The translations under genes were made by a program, and so were the position numbers. Below the pieces are notes generated by a model, which was not told the origin of the DNA, searched no databases, and saw only the letters and a program-made list of their open reading frames with translations. DNA of 64,000 nucleotides from Pseudomonas sp. ADAK18. GTDB lineage: Bacteria; Pseudomonadota; Gammaproteobacteria; Pseudomonadales; Pseudomonadaceae. This document shows positions 55,986 through 64,000 of the stretch, piece by piece. The stretch covers positions 5,869,001 through 5,933,000 of the forward strand of contig NZ_CP052859.1 in NCBI RefSeq assembly GCF_012935695.1, in the 5' to 3' direction. Each line of letters begins with the position of its first letter. Position 1 is the stretch's first letter.

Positions 55986-56822
55986 TTAGTGCGCCTGGCC
56001 GTGCCACGGGACCAGTTTGCGTTGCAGGGCGCGCAGGCCCATTTCCATAGCGAAGGCGATCAGAGCGATGACCAGGATCCCCAGTACCACCACATCGGTG
56101 ACCAGGAATTGCGCGGCCGACTGCACCATGAAGCCCAGGCCGCTGGTGGCGGCGATCAGTTCGGCGGCCACCAGGGTCGACCAGCCGACACCCAGGCCAA
56201 TCCGCACGCCGGTGAGGATGTCTGGCAGGGCGCTCGGCAAAATCACATGGCGAATCAGTTGTGCCCGGGTCGCGCCGAGGGACTGTGCCGCGCGCAATTT
56301 GGCCGGGTCGACCGTGCGCACGCCGGTGGCGGTAGCAATGGCAATCGGCGCGAAAATCGCCAGGTAGATCAGCAACACCTTGGACAGCTCGCCGATGCCG
56401 CACCAGATCACGATCAGCGGCAGGTAAGCCAGCGGTGGAATCGGGCGGTAGAACTCGATCAGCGGATCGAGAATTCCACGGGCGATGCGATTGGAGCCAA
56501 TAGCGATGCCCACCGGTACCGCCGTCAGCACTGCAAAACCGAGGCCCAGGCCGATCCGGCTGAGGCTCGCGCCCAAGTGCTGCCACAGAGTGGAATCCAT
56601 ATAGCCGGTGGTCGCCAGCAGCCAGCCTTTTTGCAGCACGGCGGAGGGCGGTGGCAGGAATAGCGGTTCGATCAGCCCGCTGGCGGTGACGGCCCACCAG
56701 ATGGCCAGCAAGGTAACCAGGGTCAGCACGCTGATCCAACGGGTGCTCAAGCTGCGGCGCACGGGCGCTGGGGTGTTGGCGACCGGCTTAGTGGCCGTCG
56801 CTGGTAATTCATAGCTGCTCAT
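55986..56822 (-). CDS. tauC: Taurine ABC transporter permease
   Basis: 278 residues, SsuC/TauC family with about six membrane segments and the coupling loop [24 protein letters not shown]. The ATG overlaps the tauB stop (ATGA). Confidence 0.92.
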   Translation of the reverse strand: MSSYELPATATKPVANTPAPVRRSLSTRWISVLTLVTLLAIWWAVTASGLIEPLFLPPPSAVLQKGWLLATTGYMDSTLWQHLGASLSRIGLGLGFAVLTAVPVGIAIGSNRIARGILDPLIEFYRPIPPLAYLPLIVIWCGIGELSKVLLIYLAIFAPIAIATATGVRTVDPAKLRAAQSLGATRAQLIRHVILPSALPDILTGVRIGLGVGWSTLVAAELIAATSGLGFMVQSAAQFLVTDVVVLGILVIALIAFAMEMGLRALQRKLVPWHGQAH

Positions 56823-57598
56823 GCAGACACCTGCCGTTGGGAGAACACCTTGCCCAGCACGTGTTCGCGGGTTTCGATGAAGCGTGGGTCAGACTTGATC
56901 GCCCGCGCCGACTCACCGGCGGCATAGCGCTGGCCGAAGTCCAGGCTCAGGCGTTCGACGATCTGGCCGGGGTTGGGCGCCAGCAGGATCAAGTCGGTGG
57001 CGAGAAATACCGCTTCTTCGATGTCGTGGGTAATCAGGAATACCGGCTTGGCCGTGCGCCGCCAGACTTGCAGCAGCAACTCCTGCATCTGTTCGCGGGT
57101 GAACGCATCGAGGGCGCCGAAGGGTTCGTCCATCAGCAGTACGCGAGGGTCTGCGGCCAATGCACGGGCCAGGCCGACACGTTGCTTCTGGCCACCGGAC
57201 AGTTGCCAGATGCGGCGGCTGTCAAAGCCTGCCAGGTCCACCAGCGCGAGCATCTCTTTTGCGCGGATTTCGCGCTTGGCCTTGGGTACGCCAGCCAACT
57301 CCAGACCGAAGCCGACGTTGGCCAACACGTCCTGCCAGGGCAGCAGGGCGTCGTCCTGGAACACCACGCCGCGTTCGGCACTCGGTCCCTTGACCGGCAC
57401 GCCGTCGAGGGTGATGCGCCCCGCGCTGGGCTCGACGAAACCGGCAATCAGGTTCAACAGCGAGGTCTTGCCACTGCCGGAAGGGCCGAGGGCGACCAAC
57501 AATTGCTGGGGTCCAAGGCTCAAGGAAATATCCGCCAGCACGGGCGTTGTGGCGCCTGGGTACTGTGCGCTGATGCGCTCCAGTTGTAGCAAGGCCAT
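56819..57598 (-). CDS. tauB: Taurine ABC transporter ATP-binding protein
   Basis: 259 residues: Walker [10 protein letters not shown] (about 38), signature LSGGQKQR, Walker [14 protein letters not shown] and switch His in ITHDIEEA. Starts 18 nt after tauA and overlaps tauC. Confidence 0.92.
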   Translation of the reverse strand: MALLQLERISAQYPGATTPVLADISLSLGPQQLLVALGPSGSGKTSLLNLIAGFVEPSAGRITLDGVPVKGPSAERGVVFQDDALLPWQDVLANVGFGLELAGVPKAKREIRAKEMLALVDLAGFDSRRIWQLSGGQKQRVGLARALAADPRVLLMDEPFGALDAFTREQMQELLLQVWRRTAKPVFLITHDIEEAVFLATDLILLAPNPGQIVERLSLDFGQRYAAGESARAIKSDPRFIETREHVLGKVFSQRQVSA

Positions 57599-57616
57599 CG
57601 CGGTTAACTCCTGATA

Positions 57617-58594
57617 TCAGTTAGTGATGAACTTGGGGCTGACATACGGGGCGTAATCCGGCAGCACCGCATCGACCTTGCCTTGTTCCTTGAGGAACGC
57701 AGCGGTGTCGGTCACGGCTTTGGTGGTCGGTGCGCCCAAGAGGGTGACCTGGTCCGCCGCCAACGGGTAGACGTTGCCTTGCAGCAGCAAAGGAATATCG
57801 CTGGCCTTGGCGCCGGAGAGCTTCACGAGCTTGTCGACGTTGCCTTTGTCGGCGAGCCAGGCTTGTGGGTCTTTGCGGTAAGCGGCGTAGGCGTCGAGGG
57901 TGACTTTGGCGAACGCGGTGACGATCTTCGGGTGTTTTTCCGCGAAGTCTTTACGCACGATCCACGCATCGAAGGTCGGCGCGCCGAACTTGGCCAGTTC
58001 GCCGGAGGTGATCAGCACCTTGCCGTTTTCCTTGGCCACGCCCAGGGCTGGATCCCACACGTAGGTGGCATCGATATCGCCGCGTTTCCAGGCGGCAATG
58101 ATGGCCGGTGGCGCGAGGTTGAGGACGGTGACTTTCGAGGGGTCGATGTTCCAGTGCTTCAACGCCGCCAGCAGGCTGTAGTGGCCGGTGGAGACAAAGG
58201 GCACGGCGATTTTCTTGCCGATCAGGTCCTGCGGGCTGTTGATCCCGGAACCGTTACGCGCCACCAGGGCTTCGGCGCCGCCGATCTGGGTCGCGATCAG
58301 GAAGGTTTCAACTGGAACTTTACGAGTGACGGCAGCGGTCAGCGGACTTGAACCGAGGTAGCCGATCTGCACGTCGCCGGAAGCGATGGCGGCGATGATG
58401 TCGGCACCGTTGTCGAATTTGCGCCAGTCGATCTTGGCGTTGGTGGCTTTCTCATAAGCGCCGTCGGCTTGGGCGACTTTCGCCGGGTCAACGGTGGTCT
58501 GGTAGGCGATGGTGACATCGGCAGCCTGGGCAAATAGGCTCGCGCCGGCCAGGGAAAGTGCCGCCAGGAGGCGTAGGGGGAAATGCAGTTTCAA
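57617..58594 (-). CDS. tauA: Taurine-binding periplasmic protein
   Basis: 325 residues with signal peptide LRLLAALSLAGASLFAQA and the TauA core (VTIAYQTTVDPAKVAQADG). The start is set to TTG at 58594: GAGGAG lies 7 nt upstream and the signal peptide then begins KLHFPLRL, as in relatives. The ATG at 58609 has no SD and would place GAGGAG inside the coding region. No Cys and no Met except the initiator. Confidence 0.88.
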   Translation of the reverse strand: MKLHFPLRLLAALSLAGASLFAQAADVTIAYQTTVDPAKVAQADGAYEKATNAKIDWRKFDNGADIIAAIASGDVQIGYLGSSPLTAAVTRKVPVETFLIATQIGGAEALVARNGSGINSPQDLIGKKIAVPFVSTGHYSLLAALKHWNIDPSKVTVLNLAPPAIIAAWKRGDIDATYVWDPALGVAKENGKVLITSGELAKFGAPTFDAWIVRKDFAEKHPKIVTAFAKVTLDAYAAYRKDPQAWLADKGNVDKLVKLSGAKASDIPLLLQGNVYPLAADQVTLLGAPTTKAVTDTAAFLKEQGKVDAVLPDYAPYVSPKFITN

Positions 58595-58639
58595 GGGAAA
58601 GCTCCTCATCAGGCGGCCGAGGGTCGGCGTGTGAGGAGA

Positions 58640-58690
58640 CTAAATGATCTAAGAATACGAAAATAAATAACATTTTCGCATTAGCTTATG
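58640..58690. promoter_or_regulatory. AT-rich tauA upstream region with short palindrome
   Basis: CGAAAAT and ATTTTCG (58658-58678) form a 7-bp inverted repeat in a strongly AT-rich stretch 65-85 bp before the tauA start. Position and composition fit a CysB- or Cbl-type site; identity unproven. Confidence 0.35.
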
Positions 58691-58731
58691 AGGAGAAGTG
58701 AACGTGAACTTTGAATGCACGCAGATCTAAA

Positions 58732-58771
58732 TGTGGGAGCGGGCTTGTGTGGGAGCGGGCCCGCTCCCACA
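58732..58771. repeat. REP cluster upstream of tauA
   Basis: TGTGGGAGCGGGCTTG followed directly by TGTGGGAGCGGG and its complement CCCGCTCCCACA; a tandem plus inverted REP remnant 18 nt after the gshA stop. Confidence 0.85.
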
Positions 58772-58788
58772 GGGGACCGAGTGAGGGG

Positions 58789-60372
58789 TTAGTTACTGAT
58801 CGCCAGAATACTCGCCTGGTACGACCCGACAAACACATCGAAATCCCCCACTTCGTTCTGCTCCAGCTCCGCCTGTTGCACCAGCGAGTGGCGTGCCAGT
58901 TCCTCAAAGCGTGCTTGCTCGTCAGCCGCCAACGGCTCGCTGCGGAAGAACTCGGCGTGCACCTGGCTCTGACGCAGGGAGAACTGCGCAAAACTCTCCT
59001 TGCGCTCGCTCATGGCCGCCAACACCTGGGCCGACGGCGTCAGGGACGGATCCTTGATCTTCGCCAGTTGGGCGTCCAGCGCGTGGCTATGTTCGGTGAT
59101 GCCGTGGCTCTGGTCCAGCAGTACCGCCAACGGAGCAATCTTCTCCAGCAACTCGGCCGCCCATTCCTTCATGTCCACTGACTCACCGCGTCGCTGCAAT
59201 GTCAGGCCCGGACGGCGACCTTCCTTGACCACGCTGAGGAAGTTGGAAGTGGCGTTGCCGCATTCGTTGTTTTCGAACAGCGGGCTGTCGTTCAACGCGC
59301 AATACAGCAGGAACGCGTCGAGGAAGCGCGACTCTGGCAAGTCGATGCCCATCGGCAGGAACGGGTTGATGTCCAGGCAACGTACTTCGATGTACTGGAT
59401 GCCACGGGCCATCAGCGCCTGGATCGGCCGTTCGCCGGTGTAGGTCACACGCTTGGGGCGAATGTTGGAGTAGTACTCGTTTTCGATCTGCAGGATGTTG
59501 GTGTTGAGCTGTACCCACTCACCGTCCTTATGGGTGCCGACCTCGACGTAAGGAGCGTAAGGCGTTGCTACCGCTTCGCGCAGGCTGTCGGTGTAGCTGG
59601 CCAGATCGTTGTAGCAAGGGGTCAGGCCGGCCTGGGCGTTACTCTGGTAACCCAGGTCGCTCATGCGCAGGCTGGTGGCGTAAGGCAGGTACAGGGTGTC
59701 GGCGTCCAGTTGTTCCAACTGGTGGGAGCGGCCGCGCAGGAAGCCCGCGTCCAGGGCTGGGGAGGCACCGAACAGGTACATCAGCAGCCAGCTGTAGCGG
59801 CGGAAGTTACGGATCAGTGCGATATAGGCCGTGGACTGATAGTCACGGTCAGTACCCACAAAGCCTTCACTTTCCTTGAGCAGCGGCCACAGCGCTTCCG
59901 GCAGGGAAAAGTTGTAGTGGATGCCGGCGATGCACTGCATGGTCTTGCCGTAACGCAGGGCCAGGCCCTTGCGGTACACGTACTTGAGCTGACCGATGTT
60001 GGAGGTGCCGTAGTAGGCGATCGGGATATCTTCCTCGGCCGGCAACGGGCACGGCATCGATGGACTCCACAGGTACTCGTTGCCGAGCTTGCTGTAGGCA
60101 AAACGATGGATCTTGTCGAGGCTGCCCAGGGTATCTGCCGGGTTGGGCAGGGCCGGAGTGATGAACTCCAGCAGCGACTCGGAGTAATCGGTGGTGATCT
60201 GTTCATTGGTCAGCGCGGAGCCCAATGCTTCGGGGTGCGGCGTTTGTGCCAGTCGGCCCTCATCGGTGACACGCAGGCATTCACGCTCGATGCCATGCAG
60301 GCACTGCTCCAGCAGGGAGAGGTGTTCGCGCTTGCCAAGCAGAGCCAGGCGGCGGTTGAGAAGTTCGCTCAA
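58789..60372 (-). CDS. gshA: Glutamate-cysteine ligase
   Basis: First step of glutathione synthesis: ATP-dependent joining of glutamate and cysteine. The E. coli GshA type, with GIERECLRV near residue 30 and [12 protein letters not shown] near 325. The likely start is TTG at 60372, giving [12 protein letters not shown] as in other Pseudomonas GshA and 527 residues, with AAGGA upstream; a GTG at 60387 is the alternative (532 residues). Placement beside sulfur genes is natural, although it is usually constitutive. Confidence 0.92.
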   Translation of the reverse strand: MSELLNRRLALLGKREHLSLLEQCLHGIERECLRVTDEGRLAQTPHPEALGSALTNEQITTDYSESLLEFITPALPNPADTLGSLDKIHRFAYSKLGNEYLWSPSMPCPLPAEEDIPIAYYGTSNIGQLKYVYRKGLALRYGKTMQCIAGIHYNFSLPEALWPLLKESEGFVGTDRDYQSTAYIALIRNFRRYSWLLMYLFGASPALDAGFLRGRSHQLEQLDADTLYLPYATSLRMSDLGYQSNAQAGLTPCYNDLASYTDSLREAVATPYAPYVEVGTHKDGEWVQLNTNILQIENEYYSNIRPKRVTYTGERPIQALMARGIQYIEVRCLDINPFLPMGIDLPESRFLDAFLLYCALNDSPLFENNECGNATSNFLSVVKEGRRPGLTLQRRGESVDMKEWAAELLEKIAPLAVLLDQSHGITEHSHALDAQLAKIKDPSLTPSAQVLAAMSERKESFAQFSLRQSQVHAEFFRSEPLAADEQARFEELARHSLVQQAELEQNEVGDFDVFVGSYQASILAISN

Positions 60373-60587
60373 GTTGGATTCCTTCACGCGTCAGTCGCCC
60401 CAATATGGGGGTGGGCAGGACGGTCTACAAGGGTGAAGTTGAAACTGGCGTTATCGCCTGGTTTTCGAGCCGAATTGACCCGCTCTGAAAGTGCCGACTT
60501 CAGTCCTTGAATCTGGCTATCGCGCAGGAAGAAAACTCCGACGCCGCTTTCGCAGCGCCGAAATTAACTCAATTTGATGATGGGGAG

Positions 60588-60971
60588 CTATAGGACAGCG
60601 AAGGTCCCTTGTGCTTTTGCGACGAGTTTTTCGTCCTGGTACACGTCCGCCTCGACTACCAGGGTGCGCCGGCCTGGGTGAATCACCCGGGCGGTGCACA
60701 GTACGTCACCGTCTGAAACGGCACGGATGTAGTTGATTTTGCACTCGATGGTCGCGCTCTGCTGGTCGAAACCATGGGAACTGGAGCACGCCAGGCCCAT
60801 GGTGATGTCCACCAGGCTGAAGATCGCCCCGCCGTGGAGCTTGCCAGCGCGGTTACGCAACGGCGGTTCCAGGGTCAGGGCTACTTCGGCAACGCCTTGT
60901 TCAAGGCTTTGCAGGCGGCAGCCAATCAGGTCGCTGAAAGCACTGCGGGTCAAGCCGGCTGGCAGTTCCAT
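60588..60971 (-). CDS. Hotdog-fold PaaI-type thioesterase
   Basis: 127 residues with the hotdog helix preceded by NRAGKLHGGAIFSLVDITMG; the Gly-Gly and acidic residue there are typical of the PaaI/YiiD group of acyl-CoA thioesterases. Its ATG overlaps the tex stop (TAATG), so it is co-translated with tex. Substrate unknown. Confidence 0.85.
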   Translation of the reverse strand: MELPAGLTRSAFSDLIGCRLQSLEQGVAEVALTLEPPLRNRAGKLHGGAIFSLVDITMGLACSSSHGFDQQSATIECKINYIRAVSDGDVLCTARVIHPGRRTLVVEADVYQDEKLVAKAQGTFAVL

Positions 60972-63295
60972 TAGCGCTTCTTCAGTTGTTTGGCGTTGGC
61001 GAACAGCGAAGCCATGGCGTTATTGGCCGGGGCTGCGGCGGTGGTTTCCTTGCGCGGTGCGGTGTTCTGCGACTGGCGTGGCGCCGAGCCTGGACGTGCG
61101 CCGCGGGCACCGTCGATTTTCTCGCCGGGGGTGTCGCTCATGCGCATTGACAGGCCAACGCGTTTGCGCGGGATGTCGATTTCCATGACCTTGACCTTGA
61201 CCACGTCACCGGCTTTCACCGCTTCGCGCGGATCTTTGATGAACTTCTCCGAAAGCGCAGAGATGTGCACCAAACCGTCCTGATGCACGCCGATGTCCAC
61301 AAACGCGCCGAAGTTGGTCACGTTGGTCACCACACCTTCGAGAATCATCCCCAGCTGCAGGTCCTTGAGGTCTTCGACGCCCTCCTGGAACTCGGCGGTC
61401 TTGAACTCGGGACGTGGGTCGCGGCCAGGTTTTTCCAGCTCTTGCAGGATGTCGGTGATGGTCGGTACACCGAAGGTTTCGTCAGTGTACTTTTTCGGAT
61501 CCAGGCGCTTGAGGAACGTGGCGTCGCCGATCAGCGAACGGATGTCGCGGTCGGTTTCAGCGGCAATACGTTGCACCAGCGGATAGGCTTCCGGGTGAAC
61601 CGCCGAGGCATCCAGCGGGTTGTCGCCGTTCATGACCCGCAGGAAGCCAGCGGCTTGCTCGAAGGTTTTTTCGCCAAGACGTGCGACTTTTTTCAGCGCT
61701 GCACGGGTCTTGAACGCGCCGTTTTCGTCACGGTGGGTCACGATGTTCTGCGCCAGGGTAGCGTTGAGGCCGGAGATCCGGGCCAGCAGTGCGACCGAGG
61801 CGGTGTTCACGTCGACACCGACCTTGTTCACGCAGTCTTCCACCACCGCGTCCAGGCCGCGAGCCAGTTTCAGCTGCGAAACGTCGTGCTGGTACTGGCC
61901 GACACCGATGGATTTCGGGTCGATCTTCACCAGTTCGGCCAGTGGATCCTGCAGGCGACGTGCGATGGAGACCGCGCCACGGATCGACACGTCGAGGTCA
62001 GGGAATTCCTTGGAGGCCAGCTCCGACGCCGAGTACACCGAAGCACCGGCTTCGGAGACCATGACCTTGGTCATCTGCATGCCTGGGTACTTTTTGATCA
62101 GTTCGGCAGCCAACTTGTCGGTTTCGCGGCTGGCGGTACCGTTGCCGATGGCGATCAGGTCCACGGAGTGCTTGGCACACAGGGCGGCCAGGATGGCGAT
62201 GGTCTGGTCCCATTTATTGTGGGGCACGTGGGGGTAAACCGTGGCGTGATCGAGCATCTTGCCGGTGGCATCGACCACCGCAACCTTGCAACCGGTGCGC
62301 AAGCCCGGGTCTAGGCCCAAGGTAGCGCGCGGGCCTGCGGGTGCGGCCAGCAGCAAGTCGTGCAGGTTGTGGGCGAAGACGTTGATGGCCTCGGTCTCGG
62401 CACCGTCGCGCAACTCGCCCAGCAGATCGGTTTCCAGGTGAGTGTAGAGCTTGACCTTCCAGGTCCAGCGCACGACTTCACCGAGCCACTTGTCCGCAGC
62501 ACGGTTCTGGTTCTGGATACCGAATTGTTGACCGATCATGCCTTCGCACGGGTGCATGGTGCCTGGCAGTTCGTCGCCGACTTTCAGTGCGGAGCTGAGA
62601 ATGCCTTCGTTGCGCCCGCGGAAAATCGCCAGGGCACGGTGGGACGGCATGCTCTTGAGCGGTTCGTCGTGTTCGAAATAGTCGCGGAATTTGGCGCCTT
62701 CCTCTTCTTTGCCGGCGATTACGCGGGCACTGAGGGTGGCTTCCTGTTTCAGGTAGTTGCGCAGTTTTTCCAGCAGGTTGGCGTCTTCGGCAAAACGCTC
62801 CATGAGGATGTACTTGGCGCCTTCGAGGGCGGCCTTGACGTCGGCAACGCCTTTTTCGGCATCGACAAAGCGTGCAGCTTCACCTTCCGGGGCCAGGGAC
62901 GGGTCGTTGAACAGACCGTCGGCCAACTCGCCGAGGCCGGCTTCCAGGGCGATCTGGCCCTTGGTGCGGCGCTTCTGCTTGTACGGCAGGTACAAGTCTT
63001 CGAGGCGGGTCTTGGTGTCGGCGAGTTTGATGTCGCGTTCAAGTTGTGGAGTCAACTTGCCCTGTTCCTCGATGCTGGCGAGGATGCTGATGCGCCGTTC
63101 GTCGAGTTCTCGCAGGTAGCGCAGACGCTCTTCCAGATGTCGCAACTGGATGTCGTCGAGGCTGCCGGTCACTTCTTTTCGGTAACGGGCGATGAAGGGC
63201 ACCGTGGAGCCTTCATCCAGAAGGGCGACGGCCGCTTCGACCTGTTGTGGGCGTACACCGAGTTCCTCGGCGATGCGGCTGTTGATGCTGTCCAT
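60971..63295 (-). CDS. tex: Transcription accessory protein Tex
   Basis: 774 residues: Tex N-terminal HTH-like domain, YqgF/RNase H-like domain ([21 protein letters not shown] written here in part: [10 protein letters not shown] near 330), helix-hairpin-helix repeats, and the C-terminal S1 RNA-binding domain ([20 protein letters not shown] near 650). Ends in a basic, Ala-rich tail. Conserved nucleic-acid-binding factor. Gene order gshA, thioesterase, tex, ompR is typical of Pseudomonas. Confidence 0.95.
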   Translation of the reverse strand: MDSINSRIAEELGVRPQQVEAAVALLDEGSTVPFIARYRKEVTGSLDDIQLRHLEERLRYLRELDERRISILASIEEQGKLTPQLERDIKLADTKTRLEDLYLPYKQKRRTKGQIALEAGLGELADGLFNDPSLAPEGEAARFVDAEKGVADVKAALEGAKYILMERFAEDANLLEKLRNYLKQEATLSARVIAGKEEEGAKFRDYFEHDEPLKSMPSHRALAIFRGRNEGILSSALKVGDELPGTMHPCEGMIGQQFGIQNQNRAADKWLGEVVRWTWKVKLYTHLETDLLGELRDGAETEAINVFAHNLHDLLLAAPAGPRATLGLDPGLRTGCKVAVVDATGKMLDHATVYPHVPHNKWDQTIAILAALCAKHSVDLIAIGNGTASRETDKLAAELIKKYPGMQMTKVMVSEAGASVYSASELASKEFPDLDVSIRGAVSIARRLQDPLAELVKIDPKSIGVGQYQHDVSQLKLARGLDAVVEDCVNKVGVDVNTASVALLARISGLNATLAQNIVTHRDENGAFKTRAALKKVARLGEKTFEQAAGFLRVMNGDNPLDASAVHPEAYPLVQRIAAETDRDIRSLIGDATFLKRLDPKKYTDETFGVPTITDILQELEKPGRDPRPEFKTAEFQEGVEDLKDLQLGMILEGVVTNVTNFGAFVDIGVHQDGLVHISALSEKFIKDPREAVKAGDVVKVKVMEIDIPRKRVGLSMRMSDTPGEKIDGARGARPGSAPRQSQNTAPRKETTAAAPANNAMASLFANAKQLKKR

Positions 63296-63652
63296 AAAAC
63301 CACCTGAAATTCTGAAAGCAGCTCGCGGGCCCGGAAAACAAGGCCCTGCGAGGCTGGTTGAGCGGCCCGACTGGCGCCGCTACCTGGGTCAAGAGGCTGC
63401 CTATTGACCCTCGAAATCGGAAAATCACTGCAAGAGCGTGAAAAAAAGACGTCCTGCAGTAAACAGTAATGATCTGACGTTGCCCTGCACAAAGGCGGCG
63501 CATTATAACCAGCGTTCTACTCTTGGGGGGATTGCGCCGGTGGTTGTAAGGCTCGGGTTCGCTGGCGGTAGAGGAAAAATCTGCTAACAATGCACTCGGT
63601 GCGTATAACGGCAGCTACGCCATAATGCGCACCGAGATAAGAGGAGCATCTA
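63296..63652. other. Divergent tex/ompR intergenic region
   Basis: 357 bp with no credible gene; it must carry the promoters of tex and ompR. AAGAGGAG lies 6 nt before the ompR ATG. No clear hairpin terminator or palindrome found. Confidence 0.6.
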
Positions 63653-64000
63653 ATGAGCAGCACTGCACAAACTGCTGAAGGCGAAAAAATTCTCATCGTT
63701 GACGACGATCCGGGGCTGAGCAGCCTGCTGGAGCGTTTTTTCAACTCCAAGGGCTATCGTGCCCGCGCCGTACCGAACACCGAACAAATGGACCGCCTTC
63801 TGGGGCGCGAAGTATTCAATCTGGTCGTACTCGACTTGATGCTGCCCGGCGAAGACGGCCTGACTGCCTGCAAGCGTCTGCGTGGCGCGAACAATCAGAT
63901 TCCAATCATCATGCTGACCGCCAAGGGTGATGAGCTGAGTCGCATCAAGGGGCTCGAGCTGGGCGCCGACGATTACCTGGCCAAGCCGTTCAACCCCGAT
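63653..64000 (+). CDS. ompR: Response regulator OmpR, 3' end beyond the window
   Basis: The first 116 codons: receiver domain with the acidic cluster Asp17-19 (LIVDDDPG), phospho-acceptor Asp61 (VVLDLMLPGEDG), Thr89 and Lys111 (LAKPF). The winged-helix DNA-binding domain lies outside. Divergent from tex, as in other Pseudomonas, where envZ follows. The receiver alone cannot prove OmpR, but similarity and gene order do. Confidence 0.92.
   Translation, partial: MSSTAQTAEGEKILIVDDDPGLSSLLERFFNSKGYRARAVPNTEQMDRLLGREVFNLVVLDLMLPGEDGLTACKRLRGANNQIPIIMLTAKGDELSRIKGLELGADDYLAKPFNPD

Overview
The window is chromosomal DNA of a Pseudomonas, most likely of the P. fluorescens group. Supporting this are the GC-rich coding style, the housekeeping run gshA, thioesterase, tex, ompR at the right end, a triABC-type efflux operon, a tonB-exbB-exbD operon, and many REP-type inverted repeats with the core GTGGGAGCGGGCTTG. 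There are 52 protein genes that I can support. Two are cut by the edges: atsA on the left and ompR on the right. I see no rRNA, tRNA, CRISPR array, prophage or insertion sequence.

The dominant theme is sulfur scavenging. From left to right: (1) 1-17.7 kb is a sulfate-ester module. It holds arylsulfatase atsA, the ABC importer atsC/atsB with divergent binding protein atsR, the alkylsulfatase dioxygenase atsK, a second sulfatase/phosphonate-monoesterase-like enzyme, two paralogous LysR regulators and a TonB-dependent receptor. A deaminase/MFS/LysR group interrupts it before tonB-exbB-exbD, which could energise the receptor. (2) 18-25.6 kb holds a small hydrolase, an unusual sigma54-activator-like ATPase without a DNA-binding domain, an orphan metQ, a clostridial-toxin-like glycosyltransferase in AT-richer DNA, and a four-gene polar amino acid importer. 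(3) 25.7-35.3 kb is not sulfur-related: an AAA ATPase, triABC, a secreted glycoside-hydrolase-like protein and a methyltransferase. (4) 35.4-47.8 kb returns to sulfur: metNIQ, an FMN monooxygenase with two DszC/SfnB-like flavoproteins, a two-domain protein of unknown function, dcyD-tcyJLN for D-cysteine/cystine, and serine acetyltransferase epsC. (5) 48-55 kb holds a betT choline transporter behind a BetI-like operator, a small membrane protein, an SDR/LysR pair, an OprD-type porin and an aldo/keto reductase. (6) 55-58.6 kb is tauABCD. (7) 58.7-64 kb is core: gshA, thioesterase, tex, ompR.

The parts fit together as follows. The outer-membrane receptor with TonB/ExbBD, and perhaps the porin, could admit organosulfur compounds. 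The Ats, Tau, Met and Tcy importers would bring them inside. AtsA, AtsK, TauD and the flavin monooxygenases would release sulfate or sulfite, and DcyD would release sulfide from D-cysteine. EpsC and GshA would channel the sulfur into cysteine and glutathione. Six of the sulfur-scavenging proteins contain no Cys and no Met beyond the initiator, as expected of proteins made during sulfur starvation.

The least ordinary features are the toxin-like glycosyltransferase (20876-22231), a 256-bp inverted repeat enclosing 19 copies of TCTGC (8590-9384), the sigma54-activator-like protein lacking an HTH (18675-19607), and the sulfur-free composition of the scavenging proteins.
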